Assembly (NCBI GenBank): GCA_009772985.1
Contig: WOUS01000005.1
Location: 81,101-145,100 of the forward strand
Source: Anaerolineaceae bacterium
Lineage (GTDB): Bacteria; Chloroflexota; Anaerolineae; Anaerolineales; Villigracilaceae
DNA length: 64,000 nt
Direction: 5' to 3'
Below the pieces are notes generated by a model. That model did not search any database. It was not told where the DNA came from and worked only from the letters and a program-made list of their open reading frames with translations. Below are positions 25,837 through 33,623 of the stretch, in pieces. Positions within the stretch are counted from its first letter, which is position 1. Each line of letters starts with the position of its first letter. A program made the position numbers and the translations under genes.

Positions 25837-26453
25837 TTGCCTTTTAAACCCAACACCTTCAAAAAATTCAGCGTCATGCGCGCCGTGGCGCCCCAAACGA
25901 TCTCCCCTTCATACGGGCGATAGATGATCACCGGGAAGGCGCGCAAGACGCCTTTCGGCGTCGCCATGCGCTCCTCCCAGTTCCCGCGCCGGGCCAGCCA
26001 CGCCAGCGGGACGGCAAACACGCGGCTGACCTCGCGCGGCGACAGGATGAATTTGTACGGCCAGGGGATGACCCCCACTACCGGCGTGACCCGGTACCCG
26101 GTGATGGTCGCCATATCATCCATCTGCCCCAGAAGGCGCACGTCGCGCGGACGCAGGCCGATCTCCTCGTCCGCCTCGCGCAGGGCGGTCGCCTCGGGCG
26201 TGGTCTCGTCCGCGTCGCACGCGCCGCCGGGGAAAGAGACCTGTCCCTTGTGATGCTCGACCGCGTCGGTGCGGCGGGTGAAGACGAGATACCACTCGCC
26301 CTCGATGCAGGCAAGCGGCATCAGAACGGCGGCGCATCTCAACTCCGCGCCTTTCAGCAGCGGAGCGACGCCGTCCGTGGAGGCGATCCTGCCGGGCCGG
26401 CAGGCGCGCCGCAGTTTTCCCGCGATCACTTCCTCGGTGAGAATTTTCGCCAT
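25833..26453 (-). CDS. NudL-type nudix hydrolase (CoA pyrophosphatase family)
   Basis: 206 residues. The family hydrolyses CoA and related nucleoside diphosphate compounds. The nudix box is complete from the GGACDADETT start to READEEIGL, and an upstream HHKGQVSFPGG motif is typical for the CoA-specific UPF0035 group. The final segment (IVWGATARMTLNFL) is also typical. It lies alone on the minus strand, with the next gene upstream 112 bp away across a palindromic repeat. Confidence 0.92.
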   Translation of the reverse strand: MAKILTEEVIAGKLRRACRPGRIASTDGVAPLLKGAELRCAAVLMPLACIEGEWYLVFTRRTDAVEHHKGQVSFPGGACDADETTPEATALREADEEIGLRPRDVRLLGQMDDMATITGYRVTPVVGVIPWPYKFILSPREVSRVFAVPLAWLARRGNWEERMATPKGVLRAFPVIIYRPYEGEIVWGATARMTLNFLKVLGLKGK

Positions 26454-26464
26454 GAGTAATTTTT

Positions 26465-26561
26465 ACCGCGAAGAAACGAAGTGCGCGAAGTTTTTTCATT
26501 GCCCGCGAAGGATTTCTTCGCGAACACAAAGAATCCTTCGCGTCCTTCGCCTCTTCGCGGT
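26465..26561. repeat. long imperfect palindrome, CGCGAAG dialect, copy 2
   Basis: Outer arms ACCGCGAAG (26465-26473) and CTTCGCGGT (26553-26561), core TTGCCCGCGAAGGATTTCTT, which is nearly identical to the core of the copy at 19935. Confidence 0.8.
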
Positions 26562-26565
26562 TGAC

Positions 26566-27192
26566 TCACTCCGCCCGGACGGCGCTGCCGCAGAACTGGC
26601 ACACGGCGGTGTACTCGTCCGTCCACTCGACTTCGTCGGCGCGCAGCGGGCCGCCGCAGTCGGGACAGTTGGTCGGCAGCAGGCGGGGCTGGGCGACGCC
26701 GGCAGCCGGTCCCGCGGGGGCGAACCCGCCAGGGATGGCCTGCTGGAGATACGCCTCGATCTCGGCGGCTTCCGCCACCAGGCCGCGCTGGTTCAGTTCG
26801 GCCACCGTGCGCTGACTGGCGTTCTGCAAGTGCGGCCAGTCGCCGCGGCCGGCGAGGATGGACAGTCCCTGCTTGAGCAGTACCATCCCGGCCGGAACCT
26901 GCCCGGCCAGGATGCGGCAGCGCCCGGCTTGCAGGAAAAATTGCGGGGCGCGCGGTCCGCCGCGTACCTGTGCGCCGCGGGCGAACTGCTCGAAGATTTC
27001 GGCCGCCCCGGCGTACTGACCGGCGGCCATCAGTTCGTTGGCGCGCCGCAGGGCGGGCGGCACATTCTGCTGTCCCGCCATCATCGGGCGGCCCGGCGGA
27101 GGGGCAACCACGGCCCTGACCACCGGCCGGACAATGGGTCTTACAATGGGTCTTACAATCGGTCGTACTGGCCTTCTGCCTCTTCGGAACAT
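26566..27192 (-). CDS. zinc-ribbon protein with repeat-containing basic N-terminus
   Basis: 208 residues, starting at the ATG with AAAGGAG 6 nt upstream; a much longer open frame from 27495 is a shadow of the next gene. N-terminus: basic, with three tandem Val-Arg-Pro-Ile units (about 8-22). Middle (about 45-145): helical, TPR-like (ANELMAAGQYAGAAEIFEQFA). C-terminus: a zinc ribbon with CPDCGGPL and CQFCGSAV. No known family; zinc ribbon plus helical repeats suggests a scaffold or adaptor. It lies 11 nt downstream of the lipoprotein gene and is probably co-transcribed with it. Confidence 0.75.
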   Translation of the reverse strand: MFRRGRRPVRPIVRPIVRPIVRPVVRAVVAPPPGRPMMAGQQNVPPALRRANELMAAGQYAGAAEIFEQFARGAQVRGGPRAPQFFLQAGRCRILAGQVPAGMVLLKQGLSILAGRGDWPHLQNASQRTVAELNQRGLVAEAAEIEAYLQQAIPGGFAPAGPAAGVAQPRLLPTNCPDCGGPLRADEVEWTDEYTAVCQFCGSAVRAE

Positions 27193-27203
27193 ATCATCTC
27201 CTT

Positions 27204-28025
27204 TCACTGACCGGAACGGAACTCGACGAGTTCGACCGTGCTCTTGACCGAAATCGGGAAGATCAGGCCCATGTAGGTCACGTCGCCGGAGTCGATCTGC
27301 GATTTGAGCAGGCCGGTGAACGGTTCGAACCACTGCGTGGTGCGCAGGGTCAGCGTCCCGCTGACGGACATCCCCTCCACCACCAGCGAAATGTTCATCG
27401 TCATCACACGCTGGATTTTGAGCGCCCGGTCGAAGGTCCCGGCCGGGACGGTGACGGTCTCGAACGCGGCGTCGCCGGACCCGGCAGTCTGCCACGCCAG
27501 GTGGACGGGGGAATCCTGCAAGACAATGGTCATCGTCTCGCCTTCATCCTGGACCTGGATGCTGCCGGTGGCGATGAAATCCGATGTCCAGTTGTAGAGC
27601 CAATCATTGCCGGTGAAGGCACTCTCGGCGGGGGCGAACACGCCCGCAACGTACTCCAGGCTGAACTCGCTGGCGGCGGCGTTGCCGATGAGCATCGTCT
27701 GGGTCAGGGCCGGGAAATTCGTGATGGCGCCGTCGTCACATTCGGCCACCGTCTGCGTGATGACGCCAGTGGACATGTCGAGGGCGTTGATGAAGGCGCG
27801 CGAGTCCTCGACCTTTTCCACCGTCAGCCCGAGTTTGGACGGTTCGCTGCCGTCTTCGGCGCTGATCTGGTAGATCCACTGGTTGCCGGGGACGAAGGGG
27901 AACAGCACGTTGTAGCACGGCCCGGCCGCCGGCTGGTCCGTCCCGCCGGTGGATTGTGTCCCGCAGGCGAGGGAAGCGGCAAGCAGCACAACGACGGCGA
28001 GCAGGGTGGCAAATTTGGATTTCAT
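27204..28025 (-). CDS. hypothetical lipoprotein
   Basis: 273 residues from the ATG preceded by AGGAGGCTCC; the open frame continues upstream over repeat DNA but without a start signal. Signal sequence with lipid Cys at 21 (LLAASLACG). The mature protein opens PCYNVLFPFVPGNQWIYQIS, a pattern seen in extracellular proteins that begin with a poorly defined beta-domain, and is rich in beta-strands (GDVTYMGLIFPISVKSTVELVEF at the end). No enzyme motif is visible. Surface exposed; function unknown. Confidence 0.78.
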   Translation of the reverse strand: MKSKFATLLAVVVLLAASLACGTQSTGGTDQPAAGPCYNVLFPFVPGNQWIYQISAEDGSEPSKLGLTVEKVEDSRAFINALDMSTGVITQTVAECDDGAITNFPALTQTMLIGNAAASEFSLEYVAGVFAPAESAFTGNDWLYNWTSDFIATGSIQVQDEGETMTIVLQDSPVHLAWQTAGSGDAAFETVTVPAGTFDRALKIQRVMTMNISLVVEGMSVSGTLTLRTTQWFEPFTGLLKSQIDSGDVTYMGLIFPISVKSTVELVEFRSGQ

Positions 28026-28061
28026 GGAGCCTCCTGTGTCTTCTGGGGCAGTACAACACCC

Positions 28062-28155
28062 AAGCGTGGTCAGTGATTTTTTTCTGCCACGAATTTCACG
28101 AATGGGCACGAAAAATTCGAGAAATTCGTGCAATTCGTGGCAAAATTTGTTCGGC
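28062..28155. repeat. long imperfect palindrome, ATTCGTG dialect, copy 2
   Basis: Shares the start AAGCGTGGTCAGTG, the arms GCCACGAATT / AATTCGTGGC (28086-28095, 28132-28141) and the end AAATTTGTTCGGC with the copy at 14992, but lacks its 23-bp insert. Confidence 0.8.
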
Positions 28156-28241
28156 TTTGCTTGCGTATTTTCCATGATTTCGGCGGGATGCGCAACCGGC
28201 CCGTTGGGTGGAAATCGGCCTGGGGAAATTCTATTTTGCGA

Positions 28242-28286
28242 AGTCCGCTAAAGCGGACTGATGTGCCGAGACCGGTTCGCCGGTCT
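28242..28286. other. two adjacent short hairpins
   Basis: AGTCCGCT-AA-AGCGGACT (28242-28259) and AGACCGG-TTCG-CCGGTCT (28269-28286). They lie 58 nt beyond the mazF-like stop and may end that transcript. Apart from these and the palindrome at 28062, 28026-28343 holds nothing I can support. Confidence 0.5.
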
Positions 28287-28343
28287 TTCGCTCTGAGAGG
28301 GTGGTTATTTCTTGCAGCCTGGACAGGACAGCGGCGGCAATGG

Positions 28344-28679
28344 TCAGGCGACGATCTCGTTCAATCCTTCGATGATCTGCTCAAGAACTTCAAGAGATAA
28401 ATGCCCGATCTTCTTGCCCAGTCTCTCGACAGAAAGGGTGCGGATCTGGCTGATCTTTACCCAGGACTGTTTCGGCAAATCCGCAGTTTGCAATTCGAGA
28501 GTCAGCGGGAAGCCCGCCTGTTGCGGCTGGCTGGTGATTGCCAAAGCAATGACCGTCCCGGAACGTTCATTGAACACGTCATGGCTGATGACCACAACCG
28601 GCCGCAGGCCGGCTTGTTCATGCCCGCGTGCCGGGTTGAGATCGGCCCAGAGCATATCCCCTCTTAATATTCGGGCCAT
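28344..28679 (-). CDS. MazF/PemK-family endoribonuclease toxin
   Basis: 111 residues, normal for MazF. Family members cut single-stranded mRNA at short sites. The SH3-like barrel signature is present: RGDMLWADLNPARGHEQAGLRPVVVIS at the N-terminus with the conserved Arg/Pro-Val-Val motif, then a Thr/Ser-rich strand (TVIALAITSQP) and WVKISQIRTLSVERLG near the end. Its start lies inside the antitoxin gene (16-nt overlap), as is usual for such pairs. Confidence 0.9.
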   Translation of the reverse strand: MARILRGDMLWADLNPARGHEQAGLRPVVVISHDVFNERSGTVIALAITSQPQQAGFPLTLELQTADLPKQSWVKISQIRTLSVERLGKKIGHLSLEVLEQIIEGLNEIVA

Positions 28680-28906
28680 TCTTCCACCTCGAATGCCAGG
28701 CCTTCATCCGCCAGTTTTTGCTCGAACTGCGGATTCAGTTTGGCCGCTTCGCGCGCCAGGCGGCCGCCTCCCATGCGGACGAGTTTCTCGCGCACCGCCT
28801 CCTGGAAAACGCGGCTGCGGTTGGGGAAGCGGCGTTCGACCACCAGGCGGTCCACTTGCGTGAGCAGGTTCTTCTCGATGGTGATGGCGATTTTGCTTGT
28901 ATTCAT
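28664..28906 (-). CDS. ribbon-helix-helix antitoxin of the MazF-like toxin
   Basis: 80 residues. The N-terminal half is a ribbon-helix-helix DNA-binding domain (KIAITIEKNLLTQVDRLVVERRFPNRSRVFQEAVREKL); the C-terminal half is acidic and aromatic (FEVEEWPEY), suited to wrap the toxin. It precedes and overlaps the toxin gene, and a perfect palindrome covering its -10 region lies just upstream, consistent with autoregulation. Confidence 0.88.
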   Translation of the reverse strand: MNTSKIAITIEKNLLTQVDRLVVERRFPNRSRVFQEAVREKLVRMGGGRLAREAAKLNPQFEQKLADEGLAFEVEEWPEY

Positions 28907-28916
28907 ATCTGCCTCC

Positions 28917-28937
28917 GGTATGATATTGTATCATACC
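28917..28937 (-). promoter_or_regulatory. operator of the MazEF-like operon
   Basis: GGTATGATA TTG TATCATACC: 9-bp perfect arms with a 3-bp centre, 10 nt before the antitoxin start. On the minus strand it contains a TACAAT -10-like word, so antitoxin binding here would block the promoter. Confidence 0.75.
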
Positions 28938-28948
28938 AAAGGATCGCT

Positions 28949-29926
28949 TTATTTATCGTCCGTGCGCTTGCGCATTTCGCGCGCCTTGTCTTTCAGGTCC
29001 TTGAAGAATTCACTGCCGGCAATCTCGTCCACCTGCTTCTGGCGCCTGGCCTCGTCAATCTCGATCTTCAATTGCGTCACTTCTTCCCGCAGTTTCTTCT
29101 GGCGTTCTTGAACCTGCACCGCCATCCGGCTAAAGACGCGCGCCAGTTGGCCCAGTTCGTCGGTCCCGCGCGCCACGCGCTCCAGCCGCTCCGGCTCGAA
29201 CGGCTCATCCTGCTCGAGGGCCTGGGCCGCGCCGGTGATGGCGCGCAGCGGCTTGGTGATGGCGCCCGAGAGCAGGTACACCGCAGCGAAAACGGCGGCA
29301 AGAGAGATGACAAAGGCCAGGAGGCTGACATTCCTGATCTGCGCCTGCACGAGCAGGATATCATCCACGTGCATGTCAACGCCAACGATGGCAACCACTT
29401 CGCCGGAAGCGTCCAGAATGGGGGCATATCCCGACAAGTAGTCCCCGTCCGCGTCACTGACGATATTGACATCAGCGGTCGGCTGCCCATCGAAGGCTTT
29501 CATCATCTGCGGCGCATTGCTGGCATCATAAATCTCACCCAGGGACACCCGGCCCGAAGTATCTTCCGTGTCCGCCGTGCTCTCCTCGGAATCTACAACA
29601 AAAATAACTTCATTTGGATTGGAGGAGAGCGCCGCGGTATAGATCGAATCGATGTTATCGTTCGCATCCCGCACCAGGCGCAGTTGTTCGGCAATATGCG
29701 TATATTGGGGAGTATCCTCCACGCCGGTCGCGTAAACCTGCTCATGCTCGGCGGGATCAACCAGTCCGGCCGCCGTGACCGCCGCGGTGACCAGGCTCTC
29801 CCGCAGGCTGTCCATGGCCCTTGCCGTGGCGGACTGGTAGAACCAGGTGAACACCCCGGCCAGGACAACGGCGGAGAGACTCATGAAGACGATCATCATT
29901 TTCGTGCGAATGCTCAAGCGTGACAT
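28949..29926 (-). CDS. membrane sensor with Cache-like domain and HAMP, no output domain
   Basis: 325 residues. Helix 1 (about 9-30), an extracytoplasmic domain (about 35-195) with PILDASGEVVAIVGVDM typical of single Cache/PAS-like sensors, helix 2 (about 200-222), HAMP (about 222-275), then a coiled coil of about 50 residues ending KDLKDKAREMRKRTDDK. No kinase, cyclase or chemotaxis domain follows. The end segment LKIEIDEARRQKQVDEI is a pattern that I associate with HAMP proteins of unknown output, so it may interact with a separate partner. It is transcribed toward the toxin-antitoxin genes. Confidence 0.8.
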   Translation of the reverse strand: MSRLSIRTKMMIVFMSLSAVVLAGVFTWFYQSATARAMDSLRESLVTAAVTAAGLVDPAEHEQVYATGVEDTPQYTHIAEQLRLVRDANDNIDSIYTAALSSNPNEVIFVVDSEESTADTEDTSGRVSLGEIYDASNAPQMMKAFDGQPTADVNIVSDADGDYLSGYAPILDASGEVVAIVGVDMHVDDILLVQAQIRNVSLLAFVISLAAVFAAVYLLSGAITKPLRAITGAAQALEQDEPFEPERLERVARGTDELGQLARVFSRMAVQVQERQKKLREEVTQLKIEIDEARRQKQVDEIAGSEFFKDLKDKAREMRKRTDDK

Positions 29927-29965
29927 TTCTGCCTCCCGGGGAACACGATGGAATGTTAACCTGAA

Positions 29966-30823
29966 TTACTCCAGGTCTTCGATTGCCGAAACTCCTGCCG
30001 CCTCTTCCAGCAGGTCGCGGCTGCGCTCGTCCCCGCCCGCCTCGATGCGGCGGCCAAAGATGAGGTAGCCGGTGTGCGCCACCATCCGGTCGGTGGGACG
30101 CAGGCGGGTGGGTTCGGGTTTGTAGAAACGCAGCATCAGTTCACAGACTTCGATGAACGCAAAATTTTCGCGCCGTAGCGCATGGAGCAGGAGCGCCACC
30201 TGGTTGAAGGTCGGCAGCAGGCTGGCAAAAAATCCGCCCGGCTTGAGCGCCGCACGCACCGGCGCAATGTAATCCCACGGATTGGAAACGTCGAGGAAGA
30301 ACGCGTCGGCATCGGTCACGTCGAAGCCTTCGATAATGTCACGCAGCCTGAACTCGACCCGCCCGCCCAGCCCGAGGCGCTCCAGGTTTTTGCGCGCCAG
30401 TTTCTGGAACTCCTCACGCTTCTCGTACGTGACCACGCGTCCCTGCGGACCGACCGCGTAGGCCAGCGCCACAGCCATGGACCCGGAGCCGGTCCCCGCT
30501 TCGAGGACAGTCTGCCCCGGCCCGACCGAGAGACGCGTCAAAATGTAGCCGATGTCTTTCGGGTACATGATCTGCGTGCTGCGCTTCAGGTCGTTCAAAA
30601 TGTCAGCCAGCGCGGGCTGGAGCAGGAAGAACGGACTTCCCTGGTGGCTGAACACCTGGCTGCCCCACGGCTTGCCGATGAGTTCGTCGTGCGAGAGGAT
30701 GCCGCGGTGCGTGTGGAACGTCCCGCCGGGGAGCAGCGGGAAAATGAAATGCTTGTGCCGCAGGCCGACGAGCAGGGCCAGGTCACCGATGGCAGCGTGG
30801 GTGGTGTTCAAATTCCAGGGCAT
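29966..30823 (-). CDS. trmI: tRNA (adenine-58-N1)-methyltransferase
   Basis: 285 residues from ATG 30823; an alternative ATG at 30853 adds ten residues that read over repeat DNA. TrmI makes m1A58 in the T loop of tRNA. Visible: an N-terminal beta domain (HKHFIFPLLPGGTFHTHRGILSH), the motif I SAM loop VLEAGTGSGSMA (about 108-119), the motif IV Asp in AFFLDVSNPWDYI, and a C-terminal TRLRPTDRMVAHTGYLIF segment typical of TrmI. Length fits bacterial members. Confidence 0.94.
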   Translation of the reverse strand: MPWNLNTTHAAIGDLALLVGLRHKHFIFPLLPGGTFHTHRGILSHDELIGKPWGSQVFSHQGSPFFLLQPALADILNDLKRSTQIMYPKDIGYILTRLSVGPGQTVLEAGTGSGSMAVALAYAVGPQGRVVTYEKREEFQKLARKNLERLGLGGRVEFRLRDIIEGFDVTDADAFFLDVSNPWDYIAPVRAALKPGGFFASLLPTFNQVALLLHALRRENFAFIEVCELMLRFYKPEPTRLRPTDRMVAHTGYLIFGRRIEAGGDERSRDLLEEAAGVSAIEDLE

Positions 30824-30828
30824 AGTAA

Positions 30829-30924
30829 CGTTTCCAGGTTTACATGTTGTCACGTTTGCAAGTCAGCAGATCACAGCGTGCAACCTGCAACGTGTGAACG
30901 TGCCAACGTGTGAACGTGCCGACG
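30829..30924. repeat. AACGTT-word palindrome between trmI and the S9 peptidase
   Basis: AACGTTTCCAGGTTTACATGTT on the left is answered by tandem GTGTGAACGTGCCAAC words and GACGTT on the right (two copies of AACGTGTGAACGTGCC at about 30880-30915). Same architecture as the ATTCGTG and CGCGAAG elements, different word. Confidence 0.6.
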
Positions 30925-32856
30925 TTAAGGATTGAGAATCTTCGCAAAGAAATCAGCGATGGCATTGTAGCACGTCACACGGTTGGCATGTTTCAGCACA
31001 TCGTGGCCTTCGTCCTCGAAGACCAGCAGTTCGATCTCCTTGCCTTTTTTCTTCAAGTCCGCGACCAGTTCCTCGGACTCTTTCGCCACCACGCGCGGGT
31101 CGTTGCGCCCCTGGATGACCAGCATCGGGCAGGACAGGCTGCCCAGGTACGTTTTGGGCGAACGCTCTTCCAGGAACTTGCGGTCTTCGGGATCCTGCGG
31201 GTCGCCGATGGCGATCTTGAAATACGGCTTCCACGTCTCGGGGATGCGCGCGGAAAAGGTGAGCAGGTCGTAGGGACCGAACATGTCGCACGCGGCAGAC
31301 CACAGGTCCGGGTGGCGCCCCGCCAGGGTGAGGGACATGTAGCCGCCGTAGGAACGTCCCACCACCGCGGCGCGCTTCACATCCAGGCGCTTCTCCTTCG
31401 GCAGGATTTTCGTCATTGCATGGACGTGGTCGAGGCGGTCGCGCCCGCCCCAGTCGCGGTCCACCTGTTTGGCGTATTCCATCCCATAACCGGTGGAGCC
31501 GCGCACGTTCGGCACGAAGACAGCAAAGCCGCGCAGGGTCAGGAACTGGATGAGCGGCATCGAGAACCAGGCGAAGTCCGGGCGCTCCTGCGACTGCGGC
31601 CCGCCGTGGATGTAGTACACGAGCGGGCGCGGACCGGTGAAGCCGAGCGCCGCGGCGGGCAGGTAGAGGCGAGCCGAGATGCGCCGCCCATCGAAGGAGA
31701 CGAACGAAGCGTCCTCGCCTTTGGCAAGGTGCTCGGCCGGGATGCCGAGGATGCGCTCCTCGGTGTGCATGACGATGGTCTCGCGGTCTTTGGCTTCCAC
31801 GGTATAGATTTGCGTGGGGCTGGTGGCTGTGGAAAATGTCAGTACGAAGCGGTCTTTCGCCTTATCGTAATGCCAGTGCTGAAGCACTCCGTTCGAGAGG
31901 TCGCCGTCGCCGCAGAGCACATACTTGAGCGACATGACGCGCTTATCCTCGTTGAAGATGCCCTCGTAGAGCCAGGAACATCCGTCAATGTTGAACTGGA
32001 CAGCGTAGTGCGTGCCCCTCAACCGGCGGAAGCCGGCCAGTTCCCCGGCGCCGATGTGGAGCATGCCCTCCAGTTTTACCGGCTGGACCTCGCTCGCTTT
32101 GGACAGGTCAATCCAGCCAAGGCCGTACTTGTCGTCGAAGACGGCGCACGAAACCAGGACCCCGGTCCCGGTCGGCGTCCATTCGGCGGACCCCAGTCCG
32201 TTGGGCGGGACGACTTCCCCCTCCGCGCGCTGGTCCATCGGTTTACCGAAGAGCAGGCGCTTTTTGCCGTTCTCCAGCAGGTAGAGCACCGAGTCGCCCA
32301 GCGAGTACCCCTCGCCGAGGAACAGGCGCGTGTGGTCCTCGTTCGGCCCGCCCGGCCAGGCGCCCCACTCGGACTCGTCCAGTTTGGTCAGTTTGTTCGT
32401 GCGCAGGTCGGCACGGTAGGCCTCCTGCTTGTTGGTGTCACGCCGCTCGGCGTTGAAGTAGGCAATGTTCTTCTCCACGTCGCACTCGGTCAGGTGGACG
32501 CGGTAGTTGGCGAGTAGGGGCGTGACACCGTCACGCCCGTCCACAAAGGCCGGTTCGGGGAAGCCGCCGTCAATCGGAATGAACATCGGCTGGTAGTTCT
32601 CGTCACCGTCGCGGTCGAGCATGATGAGGATGCGATCCAGGAGGGGAAAGACGAAGAACGAGTACCCACCGATCAACTCCGGGTTTTGCATGGCGATGTG
32701 GGCGGGCAGGAGCGGCTCGGGCACCGATCCGCCGTAATACATGGCATACAGGCTCAGGCGTCCAGAGAGATTGCTGATGAAATAGATCCGGTCTCCGACG
32801 ATCTGGGGGGAGAGATGGAGCCGGGCTGAGAGAAAAGATTCAATTCGAGCGGGCAT
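30925..32856 (-). CDS. S9-family prolyl-oligopeptidase-like serine peptidase
   Basis: 643 residues from the ATG with GGAAGGAG 9 nt upstream; 12 residues shorter than the longest frame. N-terminal beta-propeller (about 1-380) with repeated strands such as SNLSGRLSLYAMYYGG; C-terminal alpha/beta hydrolase with PRPLVYYIHGGPQSQ, catalytic Ser in VVGRSYGGYMS, Asp in VIQGRNDPRV and His in FEDEGHDVLK. No signal peptide, so cytoplasmic. The family cleaves short peptides after Pro or removes acyl-amino acids. Confidence 0.95.
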   Translation of the reverse strand: MPARIESFLSARLHLSPQIVGDRIYFISNLSGRLSLYAMYYGGSVPEPLLPAHIAMQNPELIGGYSFFVFPLLDRILIMLDRDGDENYQPMFIPIDGGFPEPAFVDGRDGVTPLLANYRVHLTECDVEKNIAYFNAERRDTNKQEAYRADLRTNKLTKLDESEWGAWPGGPNEDHTRLFLGEGYSLGDSVLYLLENGKKRLLFGKPMDQRAEGEVVPPNGLGSAEWTPTGTGVLVSCAVFDDKYGLGWIDLSKASEVQPVKLEGMLHIGAGELAGFRRLRGTHYAVQFNIDGCSWLYEGIFNEDKRVMSLKYVLCGDGDLSNGVLQHWHYDKAKDRFVLTFSTATSPTQIYTVEAKDRETIVMHTEERILGIPAEHLAKGEDASFVSFDGRRISARLYLPAAALGFTGPRPLVYYIHGGPQSQERPDFAWFSMPLIQFLTLRGFAVFVPNVRGSTGYGMEYAKQVDRDWGGRDRLDHVHAMTKILPKEKRLDVKRAAVVGRSYGGYMSLTLAGRHPDLWSAACDMFGPYDLLTFSARIPETWKPYFKIAIGDPQDPEDRKFLEERSPKTYLGSLSCPMLVIQGRNDPRVVAKESEELVADLKKKGKEIELLVFEDEGHDVLKHANRVTCYNAIADFFAKILNP

Positions 32857-32900
32857 GGGAAATCTCCTTCCGGGATGGATTAATCTTATCATGAAAAGTC

Positions 32901-32929
32901 TTGACGAATTCCCCCCCGCCTGATAAACT
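32901..32929 (+). promoter_or_regulatory. promoter of the cold-shock gene with long 5' leader
   Basis: TTGACG, 17-nt spacer, TAAACT, which gives an mRNA leader of about 130 nt. The leader contains CCGGCC (about 32974) able to pair with GGCCGG (about 32997) directly before TTTTTTT, i.e. an attenuator-like hairpin. Confidence 0.55.
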
Positions 32930-33068
32930 GGCGACTGTCAGGTTGCAAGTGTTCGTGCTGGAAGCGAAGACCCGGCCAGAACAAAGCGCCACGTTCAGGC
33001 CGGCCTTTTTTTACCAGCGGGCACAAGCGCCAAATCATATTCTTTTGTTCAGTAAGGAGAAGTAAGCA

Positions 33069-33278
33069 ATGGCAGAGCGTGTGACCGGTACGGTCAAATG
33101 GTTCAATGCGTCGAAGGGCTACGGCTTCCTCGCGCGCGAGGGCGGCCCGGACGTCTTCGTCCATTTCAGCGCAATTCAGAACGAGGGCTTCAAGACCCTC
33201 AACGAAGGCCAGCAGGTCGAGTTCGAGATCGAACAGGGACCCAAGGGCCTGCAGGCGGCCAACGTCAAAGCCCTGTAA
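33069..33278 (+). CDS. cold-shock-domain protein
   Basis: 69 residues, the standard single cold-shock domain. RNA-binding motifs RNP1 ([10 protein letters not shown]) and RNP2 (DVFVHFSAI) are intact, and [11 protein letters not shown] opens the domain. It binds single-stranded RNA and melts structure. AAGGAGAAGTAAGCA precedes the start. Long 5' leader and strong terminator fit cold-shock regulation. Confidence 0.97.
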   Translation: MAERVTGTVKWFNASKGYGFLAREGGPDVFVHFSAIQNEGFKTLNEGQQVEFEIEQGPKGLQAANVKAL

Positions 33279-33295
33279 TCCTGAATGCGAACACG

Positions 33296-33327
33296 AATCC
33301 CTCCCCAACCGGGGAGGGATTTTTTAT
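33296..33327 (+). terminator. Rho-independent terminator of the cold-shock gene
   Basis: AATCCCTCCCC (33296-33306), loop AACC, GGGGAGGGATT (33311-33321), then TTTTATTTA. It overlaps the 3' end of the convergent gene at 33324. Confidence 0.92.
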
Positions 33328-33596
33328 TTACTGCGGGTCACTTCCACACGGCTCAACCATTCGCCCCCAAACAGGAAGACAGCGCTGCCGAGGGTCGCCA
33401 TCCCGCCATTCAGCGGACCGATGGCCGCGAACGTCCAGCCGATCAGCCCGCCGATGATATGCCCGATCCAGAACCCGGCCCAGGCTAGGGCGAGGAAGAG
33501 GAACAGTTTGCTCAACTTGCCGCCTTTCCATACATGGAAAGCAGCGCCGTAAACCGAAGAAAGAACAATGCCGAACAGGATGGCGGGAAGGGTCAT
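33324..33596 (-). CDS. small hypothetical membrane protein, 90 aa
   Basis: Three hydrophobic helices: about 3-20 (LPAILFGIVLSSVYGAAF), 29-58 (LFLFLALAWAGFWIGHIIGGLIGW) and 64-80, ending with WLSRVEVTRSK. Gly- and Phe-rich, no motif. GGAGAAACTC lies before the start. It lies 27 nt upstream of the mnmA end on the same strand, so it may be the last gene of the cysteine-desulfurase operon. Confidence 0.7.
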   Translation of the reverse strand: MTLPAILFGIVLSSVYGAAFHVWKGGKLSKLFLFLALAWAGFWIGHIIGGLIGWTFAAIGPLNGGMATLGSAVFLFGGEWLSRVEVTRSK

Positions 33597-33623
33597 GAGT
33601 TTCTCCTGATTCTATTCTAAATT

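Noticed and set aside
26566..27495. 309-codon version of the zinc-ribbon gene
   Set aside because: The first 101 codons overlap the lipoprotein gene in another frame; a strong Shine-Dalgarno marks the start at 27192.
28704..28934. Alternative frame over the antitoxin gene
   Set aside because: Covers the operator and has no RHH or other domain; the frame ending at 28664 has both.
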